Positions 12,085 to 25,171 of a stretch of DNA of 64,000 bases are shown here, piece after piece. A model generated the notes under the pieces. The model was not told the origin of the DNA. It ran no database searches and worked only from the letters and a program-made list of their open reading frames with translations. The stretch is from Heterobilharzia americana (lineage: Eukaryota > Platyhelminthes > Trematoda > Strigeidida > Schistosomatidae): assembly GCA_944470555.2 (NCBI GenBank), contig OX104129.1, positions 85,644,820-85,708,819 of the forward strand. The letters run 5' to 3'. The translations under genes and the position numbers were made by a program. Position 1 is the stretch's first letter. Every line of letters begins with the position of its first letter.

Positions 12085-12480
12085 TGAATTCTTTCGTCAG
12101 ATTCTTTTACCCGTATCTACGCCTATCACTGTCGTTTCAGCTGTTTGCAATACTTTTGTTCCATCGGTGCCAATATTAACCATAGAAATGAACTAACACG
12201 TTTAGGTTTCCGAAATGATATCATCATTCGAAAAGGAGTCGGGGGGGGGGGAGGGGGAGTCAGGAATATATGGGTAAGTTGGCTCGAACAAAAGACAACT
12301 ACACACAACTGGAAATGTCATCATGTTTGCAATAGCAATGTGCACGAGGGGCATGGTTGAACTGGTTAACCACTCTTTTGAGTTCACCTTTAAAATTACC
12401 AGTGTGAGTGGAAATAACTAGGTGATAAATTGGTTAAAAAGCAATCGGATCTCACCGTGTGACAGAGTGACAACATTATT
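12085..12480 (+). pseudogene. Broken third copy of the 131-residue secreted-protein gene
   Basis: This aligns with 34,148-34,516. It starts within the first intron (GAATTCTTTCGTCAGATT). It keeps the acceptor before exon B (TTAACCATAG), but exon B carries a run of about ten G, and exon C has an in-frame stop where the intact copy reads NHC. Exon A with the signal peptide is absent. An RTE tail is joined at about 12,478, inside exon C. Confidence 0.7.
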
Positions 12481-12950
12481 ATTTATTATTTTTCCTTTGG
12501 GTTCCTAGTGGAACATAGGGCTTCAGCAGCACGCCTCCATTCCAGTCTTTTGGACCTGGCCATATGGAAAATTATACTACTCTTGTCATCACAGAGAAGG
12601 AGAGAAAACTAGGAATATATAAAGACTGTCTCAAAGTTATGGAGTTGCTTGATATGGATATGGACAATAAATTGTGTCCGAAACCTTATCAATAAATGCT
12701 ACTGTTTCACTGTGTGATATTTCTAATGAACAGATCAAAATGGAATTAAAATCGACCACAGTGCCCAAGTTTTACACTTATATTAAAGAGTAAGTTTGTT
12801 TTTATGTCTTATATTTTCTTCTAGCTTTGAGTTTTTTTTAGCGGTTGGATCGCTTTTACCGGGTAGGGTTGTCAGCCCTATGCTTAAGGTTCCTTTTTTA
12901 TCCGGGCTTAGGAACGGCTAGTAACTGTTGTACTAGGCAAATGACAGTAT
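12478..12950. mobile_element. Nested retroelement fragments
   Basis: Three pieces lie end to end. 12,478-12,560 is an RTE 3' tail with its trinucleotide run. 12,560-12,790 matches the 3' region of the Penelope-like remnant at 7,075-7,270 and 6,670-6,690. 12,825-12,945 matches the RTE 5' untranslated region (TTTAGCGGTTGGATCGC; compare 32,540-32,640). None codes for a product. Confidence 0.65.
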
Positions 12951-13200
12951 TAAGTTTATTCACTGCAGCACACCAATAGACGACTGAGAGTGAAATATTA
13001 TGGTTTGGGATGATGCATTGTGTCTAGTTACATGTATATCAAATAACTGAATACACTTGTGATGTTGCCACACATATCGGCGTCAACATTCGACTACATT
13101 GTATTTAATTACGTGAGAATCGAAATGGTTGAGAATATTTGTAGCTCAAGTGGATGGTCCTGGTCATGTTGTGTTCTATGAACTTGGTTATTCTCTAATT
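12950..13200 (+). repeat. Duplicate of 34,545-34,770
   Basis: Nearly identical sequence over about 230 bp (TTCACTGCAGCACACCAATA, GTGATGTTGCCACACATATC). It follows the broken copy of the secreted gene just as 34,545 follows the intact one. Confidence 0.75.
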
Positions 13201-14376
13201 AAGCAACACATCTGTAAAAGGCTTCCTGAGGAAATAATTTCCGTAAGTTCATCACCTGTTTTCGTTTGTCACAATAAAAACCTCATGGATATTGAGTCTA
13301 TGCACTGGGACTTCTAAGCGTATATCTTGAGGTACAAGTCTCAAGTACTTTCAAGCCTAATGATCTCATGAATTTTCACAAAAGCTATCTGACTAATAAT
13401 AATTACTTCATTCTGAAAGCTATTTAGGGAATACTTCACAGAATTTTCAGCATATGACATAGCAAGCATCAAGTGAACAGAAAGCGTGTGTATGTATACA
13501 TAGCTAAGTAAAATAAGGATAAATTTCATAAACAAAAGAAAGATAAGAATATTTACTCTATCTACAACTTTCTTGAAATTGTACAATTAATTTAGGTAGA
13601 CAATCACATTAAGAATTAGATTTATAAAACATCCTATGTACTCATCAATTAGTTTACTTTCAAAAACAGAAGTTGATTAGTTAGGTCATTTCTGATGCTT
13701 TCTTTACTGCACAGTAGATGACCTAAATACTGTATTGTAGAGTGTTTATATGAAAAATAAGTTCGATGTACTATTATTTCCGCTCTATTGACTTTCATTA
13801 CTTTTCGACTTTTAATACAGCCTTCCTATTTGACCTCACCATTTATCTTAATCACTTTTTATATAAATACTTGAGACATATATAAGTTTGATCAAATAAT
13901 TCGAATGCAAAAATTCCCATTTAGACATTTAGTAAAACAAACAATGTGAGCGAAGAAATATTTTTTTTCAATTAGTTCCTCATCAATGGCTCTACACTAA
14001 TATACCATTTCCAAAACGTAAAATTACATACCAGTCTAGTGGTGAGAGTTGTTCAGTGAAAGGTTATCAATCTCAAAGTATCAAGAAGGTGATAATTGAT
14101 CAGGTAATTAAGACAGTTAACTAAAGCAAAGATTAATTATCGTAGAAAGATTTTGTGAACAGGTTCTTACATAATTGATATTTTATATAATGATAACTAA
14201 AGAGCAAAAATGAACTGTTACGTAAAATGGTAAATTGTTGACGGAAATTAGAGACAGTAGGGGGAGAGAAAGATGATTAAGTCTGTAATAATAATAATAA
14301 TAATGGAGCTATTGAAATATTAGTTATAGTGAATTGTGTGGTGGATGAAATGAAGAGTCATGTTGTAATAAATGAG
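13201..14376. other. Non-coding stretch, nothing recognised
   Basis: Very AT-rich, with an AAT trinucleotide run at about 14,288-14,303. No credible gene. Confidence 0.45.
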
Positions 14377-14700
14377 CTATACAGATGGCCAAGGCAAATA
14401 AAGAGGCTGTACGAATCTCTTCTGAACACACAGACTTGGTTTGTGTAGGTGGATTCCTATGGCTTCTGTTGTATGTAAAAGACGAACTCGTAGAGCATGG
14501 GTGAGGTGAGAAGGAATGTGATAAATAACTTTAAAGGCATTATGAATGTTAACTCGGTGTCCGGTGTCAATCAGATGAGAGAGTATTGAGCTTCGTGTCA
14601 GTCTGGTTTCCCCCTTACTTAGCCATGAATGATGATGCTCGGCGATTCGACGACGGACATGGCTCACATTGTTTGTTTTACTAAATAATTCGAAGTATGT
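14377..14700 (-). pseudogene. Penelope-like endonuclease fragment
   Basis: The minus-strand frame at 14,377-14,667 (96 residues) resembles the second half of a Penelope GIY-YIG endonuclease: RRRIAEHHHSWL near the start, ILSHLIDTGHRVN, then the conserved late block LLHTTEAIGIHLHKPSLC. The YIG end is missing. It comes from a different Penelope lineage than the copy at 15,296-16,855. Confidence 0.65.
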
Positions 14701-14766
14701 TGCACAAATACACTACATGATGCAGACAATTTACACCTTAAAAACATTTTCTTCACCATACAAATT

Positions 14767-15085
14767 GAAAACAAGCAACGAATGTGGAAAAGGCAGGATT
14801 TAATGAATTCATAAATTTCAGCAGTACTCCTCAGCTGCACACTCTACATACTTGGTTATATATACTGTCAAACAATGGAAGAGAACACACATACACACGT
14901 ATATAACGTAGACTGAGACAGATTAAGGTGTAACAATATAGAAGTGGACAGTTTCTACATATCAAATGGTAATGCCAAGGGGTAGAAATAGATATAAAAA
15001 ATTGAGTGGGTTGGGGATAAGTTAATTGGGTTTGGATGATAGTGGATTTCAGGTAGGAAAATAATAACGATAATAACAGTATAGA
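14767..15085 (-). repeat. Inverted flank of the Penelope-like element, left
   Basis: About 320 bp matching 16,907-17,228 in reverse complement (coordinates sum to about 31,992) with modest divergence. Together with the shorter inverted match 15,296-15,356 / 16,796-16,855 it frames the Penelope-like coding remnant. Confidence 0.8.
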
Positions 15086-15089
15086 AATA

Positions 15090-15290
15090 GTATTCATCAT
15101 GGATTGACATCAGTTGGGGAACCATTGTAAATCTGGGAGCACTGGACAGCTGTTTCGTCCTAGTGTAGGACTCCTCAGCAGTACGCAGCCACCACTCGGC
15201 TAGGGGTCGAACCCAGGACCTTCAGGTTTCACGGCGAACGTGCTAACCATTCAGCCACTGGTTCGGTTTCCAGTGGTTCACAATTTCCAA
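15090..15290 (-). repeat. tRNA-derived SINE with complete hammerhead core
   Basis: On the minus strand: a box A-like TGGCTGAATGG, box B-like GGGTTCGACCCC, then the hammerhead at 15,139-15,187. This has stem I GTACTG/CAGTGC, core CTGAGGA, stem II GTCC/GGAC with a 7-nt loop, GAAA, stem III ACAG/CTGT and the GTC cleavage triplet. All core bases fit the hammerhead consensus. Confidence 0.8.
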
Positions 15291-15295
15291 TAATA

Positions 15296-16855
15296 ATAAT
15301 AATGTTGACACAGGAGTGAGAACTGAATCGGTTGAGTGTCGATCACGTCATTGAAGACAAGACACCCATTGGTTATGCGGAATTCTCGAGCCATTGAGCA
15401 AAGTCTTGGAGAACACATGTTTTTGTTTGAAATCTAGCCGCTTTCAGTAACACTAATAAGCATCTTGTTTCATTTTATGTTGTATCTCTCTTCACAAATG
15501 TACTAGTTGATGAAACCATTGAGTATATCCGTCGAGAAGCTGGTAATATCCCTATCCCAACAAACGAGTTGGGAAAGCTTCTAAATCTATGCACCAAGAA
15601 CATCCAGTTCCAGTTCAACGGACAGTTATTCCAACCAAACTGATAGATTCGCAATGGGAAGTCTTCTGAGTCCCCTTTTTGCTGATTTATTCTTATCAAG
15701 TCTGAAAAATAGTAGATTGAAGCGCCTCATTGGTCAGACGGAACTGTACCAGCGCTACATGCACGACATATTCATTGTGCGTAATAGCGAAGCGGTGGCA
15801 GAGGCACTAATAAAGAGCTTCAATTTATGTCACCCAAACCTGATCTTTACGATTGAGCACGAGGAAGATAATATGATTAGTTTCTTAGATGTCTCATTAA
15901 TTAAAAGAATCGATGAATCTATCGAAAGGTTCATCTATAGGAAATCTTCATGAACAGGATAGTGCCTTCATTTTAGGAGCTTTGTCCCGATACAAAGCAA
16001 AGTGGATGTAGTCAGGGCGCTGTTTAACACAGTCAGGAAAGTTTGTTTTAACAGTACACCAGACTACGAAATGGTGACTTTGGAAAACGTACCCAGACAG
16101 CTTTATCAACAAGCACGCAAAATATCACGTTGCCATTCAAAGGAGATAACGTGCTAGAAATAGTTAGACGAAGACTACAGAAGTCTATCAGAAGGACTTA
16201 CTAAGCTGCTAAACTCGCTCTCCTCAGCACCACCGAAAGGGTATTGCAACAATCACAGAAAGATAGGGCTCCTGTCCTTGACACATCTAAATGCATGTAT
16301 CAATTCGAATGTACCTGTGGAAGCAAATACATTGGTCGTAGGGAGAGGCATCTGTCTGCGGAATGGCTGAACACCTACCCAAATGCTTGAAGCATGCCCA
16401 AAAGAAGACCTTGAAGAGCTCGATAAAGGAACACCTAATGGATTATGGACTTGATATTGATACCTGTAAGTCCTTTACGGTTATCGGTAGACAGCAAAAT
16501 AAGAAATTGCTTGGATATGCGGAAGCTTGCGCTATTCCAGTTGTCAAACAAACTCACACATTCAAAAGGAAATGGAGATCAGCTTGAATCTACCATGGTA
16601 GGAATTACAACATTGTCTAATCATATTTAATCTTTCTTGCCCTTCTCTCTTAATTATCACCTATCTGACATTTCGTTTTCTTTTCCTGGTTTGTTTTGTC
16701 TGATTAACCTTATTCCTATTACCACTGTTGATCATCTCAATATACACATTGTTTTCTTATTGTCTGCATAAGTACTATTAACTATCTTGTTTTCAACGAC
16801 GTGATCGACACTCAACCGATTCAGTCCTTACCTCTGTGTCAACATTATTATTTTT
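15296..16855 (+). mobile_element. Degenerate Penelope-like element (RT and GIY-YIG)
   Basis: At about 15,475-15,530 the sequence gives the RT start (TNVLVDETIEYIR-like). The frame 15,654-15,953 carries MGSLLSPLFADLFLSSL, then YQRYMHDIFIVRN, where the catalytic Y-x-D-D is YMHD, and FTIEHEEDNMISFLDV. The endonuclease follows at about 16,281-16,587 with YQFECTCGSKYIGRRERHL, then IKEHLMDYGLDI. Stops and frameshifts separate these blocks and the first catalytic aspartate is replaced, so the copy cannot be active. Inverted repeats at 15,296-15,356 and 16,796-16,855 bound it. Confidence 0.8.
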
Positions 16856-16906
16856 AAACAGCGTAATGAGAAGACGAAGATTATCTGAAACATATTATAA
16901 CAGTTG

Positions 16907-17228
16907 CTTTAAACATTATTATTGTTATTATTTTCCTACCTGAAATCTACTATAATCCAAACACAATTAACTTATCCCCAACCCACTCAATTTTGTATAT
17001 CCATTTCTACCCCTTGGCATTACCATTTGACATGTAAAAACTGTCCACTTCTATATTGTTACACCTTAATCTGTCTCAGTCTACGTTATATACGTGTGTA
17101 TGTGTATTCTCTTCCATTGTTTGACAGTATATATAATCAAGTATGTAGAGTGTGCAGCTGAGGAGTACTACTGAAATTTATGAATTCATTAAATCCTGCC
17201 TTTTTCACATCCATTGCTTGTTTTAAAT
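16907..17228 (+). repeat. Inverted flank of the Penelope-like element, right
   Basis: Reverse-complement partner of 14,767-15,085. It begins with an ATT trinucleotide run. Confidence 0.8.
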
Positions 17229-17235
17229 TTACATC

Positions 17236-17440
17236 TTATTCATCATGAACTGACATCAGTTGGAATACCACTGAAAATCTGGGAGCACTGAACAGCTGTT
17301 TCATTCTAGTACGGGACTCTTCAGCGGTACGCAGCCACCACGCGGCTAGGCACCGAACTCAGGACCTTCAGGTTTCACGGCGAACGCGTTAACCACTTAG
17401 CAACTGGTCGAGTTTCCAGTAGTTTACAAGTTCCATTTGT
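17236..17440 (-). repeat. tRNA-derived SINE with weakened hammerhead
   Basis: Same family as 15,090-15,290 on the same strand. The core reads CTGAAGA and GAAA, but stem II pairs GTCC with GAAT, which is poor, and the cleavage triplet is GTT rather than GTC. Activity is unlikely or low. Confidence 0.7.
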
Positions 17441-17539
17441 TCCGCAACTGGTGTCAGCCCATGATCAATATTACTTCTAAATTAAAGATCCCCATTCATG
17501 TCAAAAAATACATTACATCTTATGGTTTTGTTGAATTTT

Positions 17540-20030
17540 ATTCAGAGAACTAATTGCCTAAAATTTTTATATTTTGTTGTACGAGCATACAGACTTATGT
17601 ACTTGCTCCTCGGCTTTCCAGATAGCCAACTCACAAAGAGCTTTGAGTGAAGAGGATGTTGGTCATCTGATGAAATAATTCCTCCAAGAAGTTTGCATGA
17701 GTGAATACGTTTGTCTACAACTGTCTTAATCAGAAAGTTAAGGGGTACACTACGAGTTCTGTCGACAGTCTTCAAAGTTCTACAAAATAGTGTGCAGTTT
17801 TCTAAGCAACCCGGCGAAAAATGAAGGAGAACAATAGAGGAGAATAGGCGAGATGCAGGAATTCATAAAACACAAGAGGAGAGTCTGAGTTACTCTCAGC
17901 TTCCTAATATAGAAAGTTAGGCGGAAAATTCTTTCTGAAATTAGTGAGATATGGGAAGACAAGGAAAGGTCCGAAGAAAAACACATATCAAGATAAATCA
18001 CAATGGCGACATTCTCTAGTGCATAACCATCAGCAGAACTGTAATCATGAGAATTAAGCAGTTTACATAGGTTATGTTGAGGTGTGAGTCTGAAGTTTAT
18101 AGCCTGACATTTTGAAAAATTAATCACAAGACTACTCATGGAGGACCACCGTCTAACAGCAGATAGGAAACCATTCATTTGGAAACAATCCGCTGAAGAG
18201 AAGACAGGTATGGAAACTGTAGGGTCATCAGCGAATTTGATGAAACTGATACCAGCTAAAGATGGTAAGTCATGCAGAAAGAAAGAGAAAAGATAAAAGA
18301 AATGGACGGTTTCTTGAGGAACACTAGTCCCAGTAGGTAATGAAGCGAAGCATTTCCCTCTGGGAATAGTATGTTGTTACTCTCCAGAGAAGTAGGAATG
18401 CGGCCATCTGATTATCCAGGACTCAGTACGAGTCCCGGTTAGCTTGTACGGCAAGGGAAGTTTCGGGACAGAATCAAATGCCGACGTATAGTCTGAAAGG
18501 GCACACCTCAAATAATTGGCATTGTTACCAAGATTATAAACAATATTGAGATATAAGAGAGTGGTGGCATCCAAAATGCTTCTTGAGCTTTTATTTGCGA
18601 ATTCATTAGGGTCTCCGAAAGTCGTCAGTGGGAGTTCGAGCGCAGGCATTATTAGCTTCTTCATTATTTTCAAGAACGGAGAGGTAACTAGTGGAATAGA
18701 ATTTTGGATATGCGCCTAGAGTCCCTGACTTCGGTGCGGAGACTATCTTAATATCTTTCCAGGCGGTTAGTATGGTGTTTTCTAAAAGAAATCTGTCAAA
18801 AATGTTCGCCAGTGGATAGCATAAAATACCAGCACAGTTCGTGAATACGAAGCTTGACATACCATCCTGACTTTTTTTGCAAAGTTTCAGGAATTTGAGA
18901 CACCTGCAAACATCTTTCGCGGTGAACTCTGGACAACATTCATCACTGAACATAAATTGACAAAGTGACATGGGACAATTTGATTGGCGTAAAAGGAACT
19001 TGCTCATAGCACAGACGTGAATATGGGCTTCTTTACTGAGGTGTTTACTACCAGTGGAGTCTTTAAAAAGTTTCCACATGTTGGAAGAGCCTTTGAATGA
19101 CAGAGGTTTCTGGTTATATAGTAGACTCAGACGTTTAATTTCCAACCTAATTAAAACGTTCAATCGACAAGCACCAGCGTTATCACTTAACTTATATAGT
19201 CTTTCTTTTTCTCTCATTAGTTTTTTAAGCTGTGGAGAAGATATACGATAGAAGTGTGGAAAAAGCTTTTCACTCAGGCTACAGATATCCAGGTAGATCT
19301 TGAGATATCATGTCACACCTTCGATAATGTCATTCAAGACATCGTTGTCAAATATACTCTAGCCTGTACATTTCTCTTAGATTAAGCATATTACTATGAG
19401 AATAGTTTATGTGTACAATTTTCTTATATATGAAGGCTGCTTGGTGTAGTTAGTCATATATTTTGGGCAAAACACGCGTAATGCAATGATTTGAGCTAAG
19501 TAGTGGGGATCTCTTTTGAGTTTCATACATATATCAGTATCACTGACGGCTACCAAGTCTAGTGTTGCATCCTGACATGTAGTGAAGTCAAAAAGGCTTC
19601 GATGACCAAGAGTTATGAGAAAGCTTTGGTCACAAGAATTGAAATAACCACATACTATCGACAGGGAACCACAGAGTATAGGAGTCGCGAATTCCGTTAA
19701 TACATCAGAGAATTTGGATAGTTCGGTGAAACTGCAACCAGGCGTCACGTAAATATCTGTTATACAAATAAAGCAATACTTGTTCAGATGTTTTTGGGAG
19801 GCATTTTACAGTGATACAATCTATGTAATTATTTGAGAATTTGAAGCATATGTAACTGGAAATGAACCAATAGGTACTAATGAAGGTAAGTACTCCACCT
19901 TCACTTTCCTTAGTATTGCTACATCAATCCTTATGGAAACTTTTGAAAGGATTCAGAGAAATCAGAATGTCATCATAAAGTTCATGTAACCACGTTTCTT
20001 GCAGTATATTTAATCCAGCATTTATGCTGC
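17540..20030 (-). mobile_element. Degenerate CR1/Jockey-group LINE
   Basis: Non-LTR retrotransposon read on the minus strand, 5' end near 20,030. The frame 19,407-19,748 has the late endonuclease part (VCGYFNSCDQSF, where a GDFN motif is expected, then DATLDLVAVSD). The frame 18,606-19,217 has the RT start (CLKFLKLCKKSQDGMSSFVF, then AWKDIKIVSAPKSG). 18,377-18,673 has DYTSAFDSVPKLPLPYKLTG. 17,780-18,178 has INFSKCQAINF and PILLYCSPSFFAGLLRKLH. The order is that of a CR1-like ORF2. Frameshifts separate every block. Confidence 0.8.
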
Positions 20031-22899
20031 ATATTGGAGTATATAAGCGACTGTAAGTAATCCATTCTTACTAGCAGTGACCTGTAGTTCTTCCTTAAAA
20101 TTTCAGGCAGAGTCATTTCAGATTAAGTTATTCTCTTTAAAGCACGTTACTATCCACCGTAATACTTTTTACTCATCTTATTTTATGATGGTATCATAGA
20201 AGGCCATAAACCTTTTAAAAATGTGAGTATATATTGAGATCAGAGGACATAACAGAATAATTAAGACGAACAAACGTGTAGTAAAATTTGATTCGATTTG
20301 TCAAATGGAAAATTAAATATCCCACGTATTCAAGCAGGTCGTTAGTGTATTGAATAATTGCTTTGTCCACTCGGTTAAGTACAAGTTAGTGAGTCAAAAT
20401 GCATTCAATGTGATGTTATCACTCACTTCTGGACCTACTTCAGCCAACATTGTGTGACGAGGCAATCGACGACTAGGCCTACGTAAAACTTGTCCCAACC
20501 ATCTCAGTCGATGAAGGTTCACATAGCGTACACACATCTCGAATGAGTCTTAAAAGAGGGAAACTTCTCTTCTCCCATTTCATCTTGCGTGGCACGCCAT
20601 TCTCCAACATCCGCTCACGCTTTCGATCTCACTTCTCTTTCCAGAATAAACTTGACAAGAAAATCGGAAACATAAGTTTCACTGAGGCCTATATCAATTT
20701 ATTGAAATTACTACTTTGTACCTAATAACGGAAATTTTTGAAGGATCCTTCAACTGGTTTCCTCCAATCCTTTCTGATGTATCGAATACCTCGAGTGGCA
20801 CCATAGAAGAAACCTCAACTACGATAACCGGTATAAAGTTTCTCGACGGTCAAAATGGCAGTGAAAATATGGATCAGCAATTGAATCTGCGACTCTGAAG
20901 GCATCGTATTCGCACTAATGGTACGCAAAAGATTTCTCTGGTAGTACATCTGATTCGACTCCATATAATAGACGACAACTAGCAGCCATTCTATCTCCTT
21001 GATAAAACTGTACACTCTAATGTGGACTCTGTACAAAAGTCGGCAGCCATTGAACAGTGTTCCTTCCAACGTTTGTCTCTTTTGCACCACAATAACTGTT
21101 TCCAATGTCACAATTCTCTGTTGCTGTGCACAATAACGCAACAAACTTTGACTGATTGAACCTAGATATTCACCAGTATCATATGAATATGTGAACACTC
21201 ACTAATTCCTGAGATAATTGAAGTGGGTAATTGCTGCCTATGGAAGCTAAAAAAGAGTGAATTGATGTTGAAATACATGTTGATCCGACGAAACACGAAA
21301 CTATACAGACGGGTATTTTAAATGTCACCGACTGGTAACGCAAACATCAAATATTGCTCTAGCTAGATATTAATCAAAGGTGATAAAATTGATGAGCGGA
21401 AGTGACCTAAGGCAATAAACACCGTGTATATACTTGTCACCACTCGTAGGCACATTTCATATTCTGATGGAGTTTAATGTCTCCCCTTCACTAACATTCA
21501 GGACCTCTCAAATGTTCAACATTTCTCTACCATCATAAATTTGATGACGACAGGAAACCAGATTCTCATATGTGCAATTTATAATCTCAGAATTAAGAAT
21601 TCATGATTCTTATTGATATTATGATAAAAAACAAATGAAAGTTTAGCCACTAATATACTTTAGCAATATAAGTGACTTCAAATTATTTCACACCTTAATT
21701 TATACTACTAACTAGTAGCATAAAACCGTCGACAAAATCTTCAACACCCTCACGGCAAACATTAATAGACAATATCGTTCCATGATAATCATCAAATTGT
21801 TTAACAGTAAAATCAGTTCTACAGTATCCAAAAGTCTCATGCCGGAACTTCATCTTCACAGCTCAACAGCATTTATAGCCATCAAATCTTATAGAATGTT
21901 TTATACACTTACACACTGACTGCATATTTCGCCATTCATATTTATCCACATTATGCAAACATTACTTCACTACTGAGTAAGCTCAAACAAATCATTTTCA
22001 GCAATACATACAGTGAACCCAGTCACGCATATCTCGATCTAGATGGGAACTGAAGAAATGAACCTATGTTAGATGACGTTTGTCTAAGGATATAAATCTA
22101 GTTTCTCTGAATAACAAACTGAATTTACCTACCTGATTCGTATGCATTGCTTGAGGTTATCTAGTGAGATGTTTGCATGGTCGAAAATACCATTTCAGTC
22201 TTGCACAGAACAACATCCTCACATTGTGAATTACTGACCAAATCGTGTGGGTTCACATTCATAATGGAGCAGTGGAAATACAGTTGGCTCGATATGGGAA
22301 TGAGATCAGCAATTTTATTACTCTGCTATTTAGAAAGCAAGCTAGGTGAAGAAATTTCAAGTGAGGGACTGGTTTACTTGATAGGTGGTTTTACAAATAG
22401 AGTGTTTAAACATCTCTTTTGAACTTCATTTGTAGAGTAGGTATTTTGTTGATCTTCCCACTGATTATACTTCATCTGAGATATATTCACGCACTTTGTA
22501 TACAGCTCGGCGAAACAATCAAATTCATAATACATTTGAATAACTTGTATTCAGTAGTCCTAAGAATAATTGTTGACGTGAACAGTTGATACACGGTGAC
22601 AAGTCGACAGTTTCAAGGAGAAAAGGTTCTAATTGTGTTTTTAGTGAGTGTACAAGATTCACTGGATTGCAATCTCAGTACGCAAACTCCTCACAAGATT
22701 GTGATACATCTTTGTTATATGTATGTTTGTATGTATGTATATATATGAGTTGAACAGAGTGGGATCTTGAACAATAACCTTAGGCTTCACCTTTGATCAT
22801 CGATTAGATCCTCGAAAATAGAAAGAAGGGGCAAAACTGATAAAGGCTTTTTATCTGATCAAATAGATACGAAGTTTAACGGTTTATGTACATTTGTTG
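20031..22899. other. Diverged duplicate tract, no certain gene
   Basis: Short blocks repeat palindrome sequence in the same orientation: 20,339-20,440 matches 36,225-36,320 and 21,300-21,450 matches 36,950-37,090, with many differences. Two open frames are noted. A minus-strand frame of 127 codons at 20,815-21,198 is without recognisable domain. A plus-strand frame of 81 codons at 22,177-22,422 contains MEQWKYSWLDMGMRSAILLL. Neither has family support. Confidence 0.4.
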
Positions 22900-23400
22900 A
22901 TAACCTAGGAAAGTTGTTCCTGAACCTCCAAGTTCCGCAGCCAGCATCTGACCATACCCGTTACACAAGGAATGACTACCATAACTCATTAGAATAGTAA
23001 GTAACACTGCAGCATCTGAAGTTATAGGTGCTCACCTCAATTCTCAGTGAGATCATCACCAGCACTCACTGAGTTCCAGGTACATGGACGTGATGTATCA
23101 TAAGGAGGACGAAGCGGGCCTACTAGATTCCACTGCCGGCCGCTACTCATAATGATATGATATCATAAAGTCACTGTGTTCAGTACATATTCTATTTGAT
23201 AGTATCACATTAATTTTCTCGAAATGAATAAGGAGACTGGTGTTTGTAACGAGATAAGCACTTGCCATGCTGTAATTCACATTCATTTGAAAACACCAAA
23301 CAAGTGAATGCAACGATGACTGAAGCAGTATTGAAAGCCCAAACAGACCATGGGATACGAGCTGATCTAGTAACAAGTACTTGCACTACATTTTAGATTT
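22900..23400 (+). repeat. Third copy of the block at 53,130-53,590
   Basis: The sequence aligns along its length with 53,130-53,590 (+) and the reverse complement of 31,720-32,180. It includes a decayed SINE whose hammerhead region reads TGATGTATCATAAGGAGGAC then GAAG, and a tail GATTCCACTGCCGGCCGCTA. The core bases are no longer consensus. Confidence 0.65.
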
Positions 23401-23754
23401 TTTATAGGAAACATTCAATGGACAGTCAACGTCATCTTTATTCAGCTTGCATGCAAGACTTACTCATCAGAACACTTACCAGTGTTTACCGTTTACTGGC
23501 TTATGAAAGGCGGTCTGTGTCCCTAAACTTTATAACAGTATCATGGAAAGTATTGCCATAAAAACATTCGCGAGGTGAAAATTTGAGCAAATACATAGAT
23601 TTTATAATGTCTCCTCATCTTCTTACTTTGAATATATTAATTTGAACTGAGGAGCACATACATGGAGTGGTTACATACAGCTGATGTTTACCAGACATCT
23701 TCAAATTCAGCTAATTATGAAAAGGATAGATTAACTTGAAAATAAACAACGGTG

Positions 23755-24230
23755 TGAACGACGGACGACGATATTAGTCATAGCAGAGCAGTTTCACAAC
23801 TGAAGAACTGTGGTATACACAGGGTATCCACAGGAAAGCACTTATGGTCCGAGATGACAATGTGTGATTTGTGAGACGAAAATGTCAGGAAGTAAAAAAA
23901 TGTACTACGAAGGAATATGAATAATACTAGGACATTCACTCTTGTCTAAGGATCAACCAGTAGGTGCTTTTTCAAAACAAAGTAACTAAGAAATAGGAAG
24001 ATAATAGTTAGAAGCCACTTGAAACGAAAAATGTTTAAACATAATATTATCGAATATGAACGAGATTGTGATAGTCACTTATTGTCTGCATCAAGTATGC
24101 GATTGCCATCCTTGTGGATTATCTGAGATTCACCCTCGCACGCATCTTCGAAATTGTGGTTTTGAATGCAACAGATTGCACAGTTTGAAGAAGGCATAAT
24201 TTGTTGCCATCATTCAAGGCATTCCACTAG
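23755..24230 (+). repeat. Diverged copy of 44,885-45,060 plus 45,410-45,580
   Basis: The first half matches 44,885-45,060 and the second (24,070-24,230) matches 45,410-45,580. The segment between them is missing here. The cysteine-rich frame seen at 45,382-45,596 keeps all six cysteines in this copy but meets TAA at about 24,198, where the palindrome copies read Ala-Tyr-Phe. Confidence 0.65.
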
Positions 24231-24307
24231 GTATGTATGTATGTATGTATGTATGTATGTATGTATGTATGTATGTATGTATGTATGTATGTATGTATGT
24301 ATGTATG

Positions 24308-24341
<34 letters not shown>

Positions 24342-24455
24342 TGTATGTATGTATGTATGTATGTATGTATGTATGTATGTATGTATGTATGTATGTATGT
24401 ATGTATGTATGTATGTATGTATGTATGTATGTATGTATGTATGTATGTATGTATG

Positions 24456-24486
<31 letters not shown>

Positions 24487-24573
24487 GTATGTATGTATGT
24501 ATGTATGTATGTATGTATGTATGTATGTATGTATGTATGTATGTATGTATGTATGTATGTATGTATGGATGTA
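24231..24573 (+). repeat. ATGT tetranucleotide array, 343 bp
   Basis: About 85 repeats with three visible interruptions (near 24,309, 24,485 and 24,567). It lies exactly between two duplicated blocks, replacing the roughly 470 bp found between the same blocks at 45,597-46,065. The open frames reading through it are products of the repeat. Confidence 0.98.
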
Positions 24574-25171
24574 TAGAAAATTCACTCTGCAGGTTTGTGA
24601 AGACTGATTGACTTCAAGAAATTCTTCATTGAAGAGAGGCGTATATTTCCGAGAATTACTAGTCACCACGCAAGCACTGGATAGTCGTTTCTCACTAGTA
24701 TGCAAATCCTCAACAACATGAACACGATTCAGTCAAGGGTTATGTCAAAACTCGTCAGTTTTCGTGGACAGCAGGGTATAGTTCAACTACTGCATCGTGG
24801 TTGCACAACGCTGAATCATACTGTTGTCAGAAACACTTGTCCACCTATTCACTGGTTCTCCAAGTCATGTCAGTCCATGATGAATACCACCTCGAACTTT
24901 CAATGATATTTCTGTCTCCCATCATACTGAGAGTTCATTCCATGGCGGAATCACATATCCACTACTCATTTCTCTAGTAATATCTTCATTCGAATTGGTG
25001 AACTCCCTCACTCACAACATTATTCAAACACATCCCAGTTCATCGGATGAGTGAATGACTGAATGAACGAGTGAATGAAATAACCAGGCTAAGAAGATTT
25101 GAGAACCAACAAGATCACCATGAAAACACTCGATTTATTATCACTATCATAGATAAACAAATGCATAGACT

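Noticed and set aside
24166..24705. Long frames of MYVC and HTYI repeats
   Set aside because: They are translations of the ATGT microsatellite.
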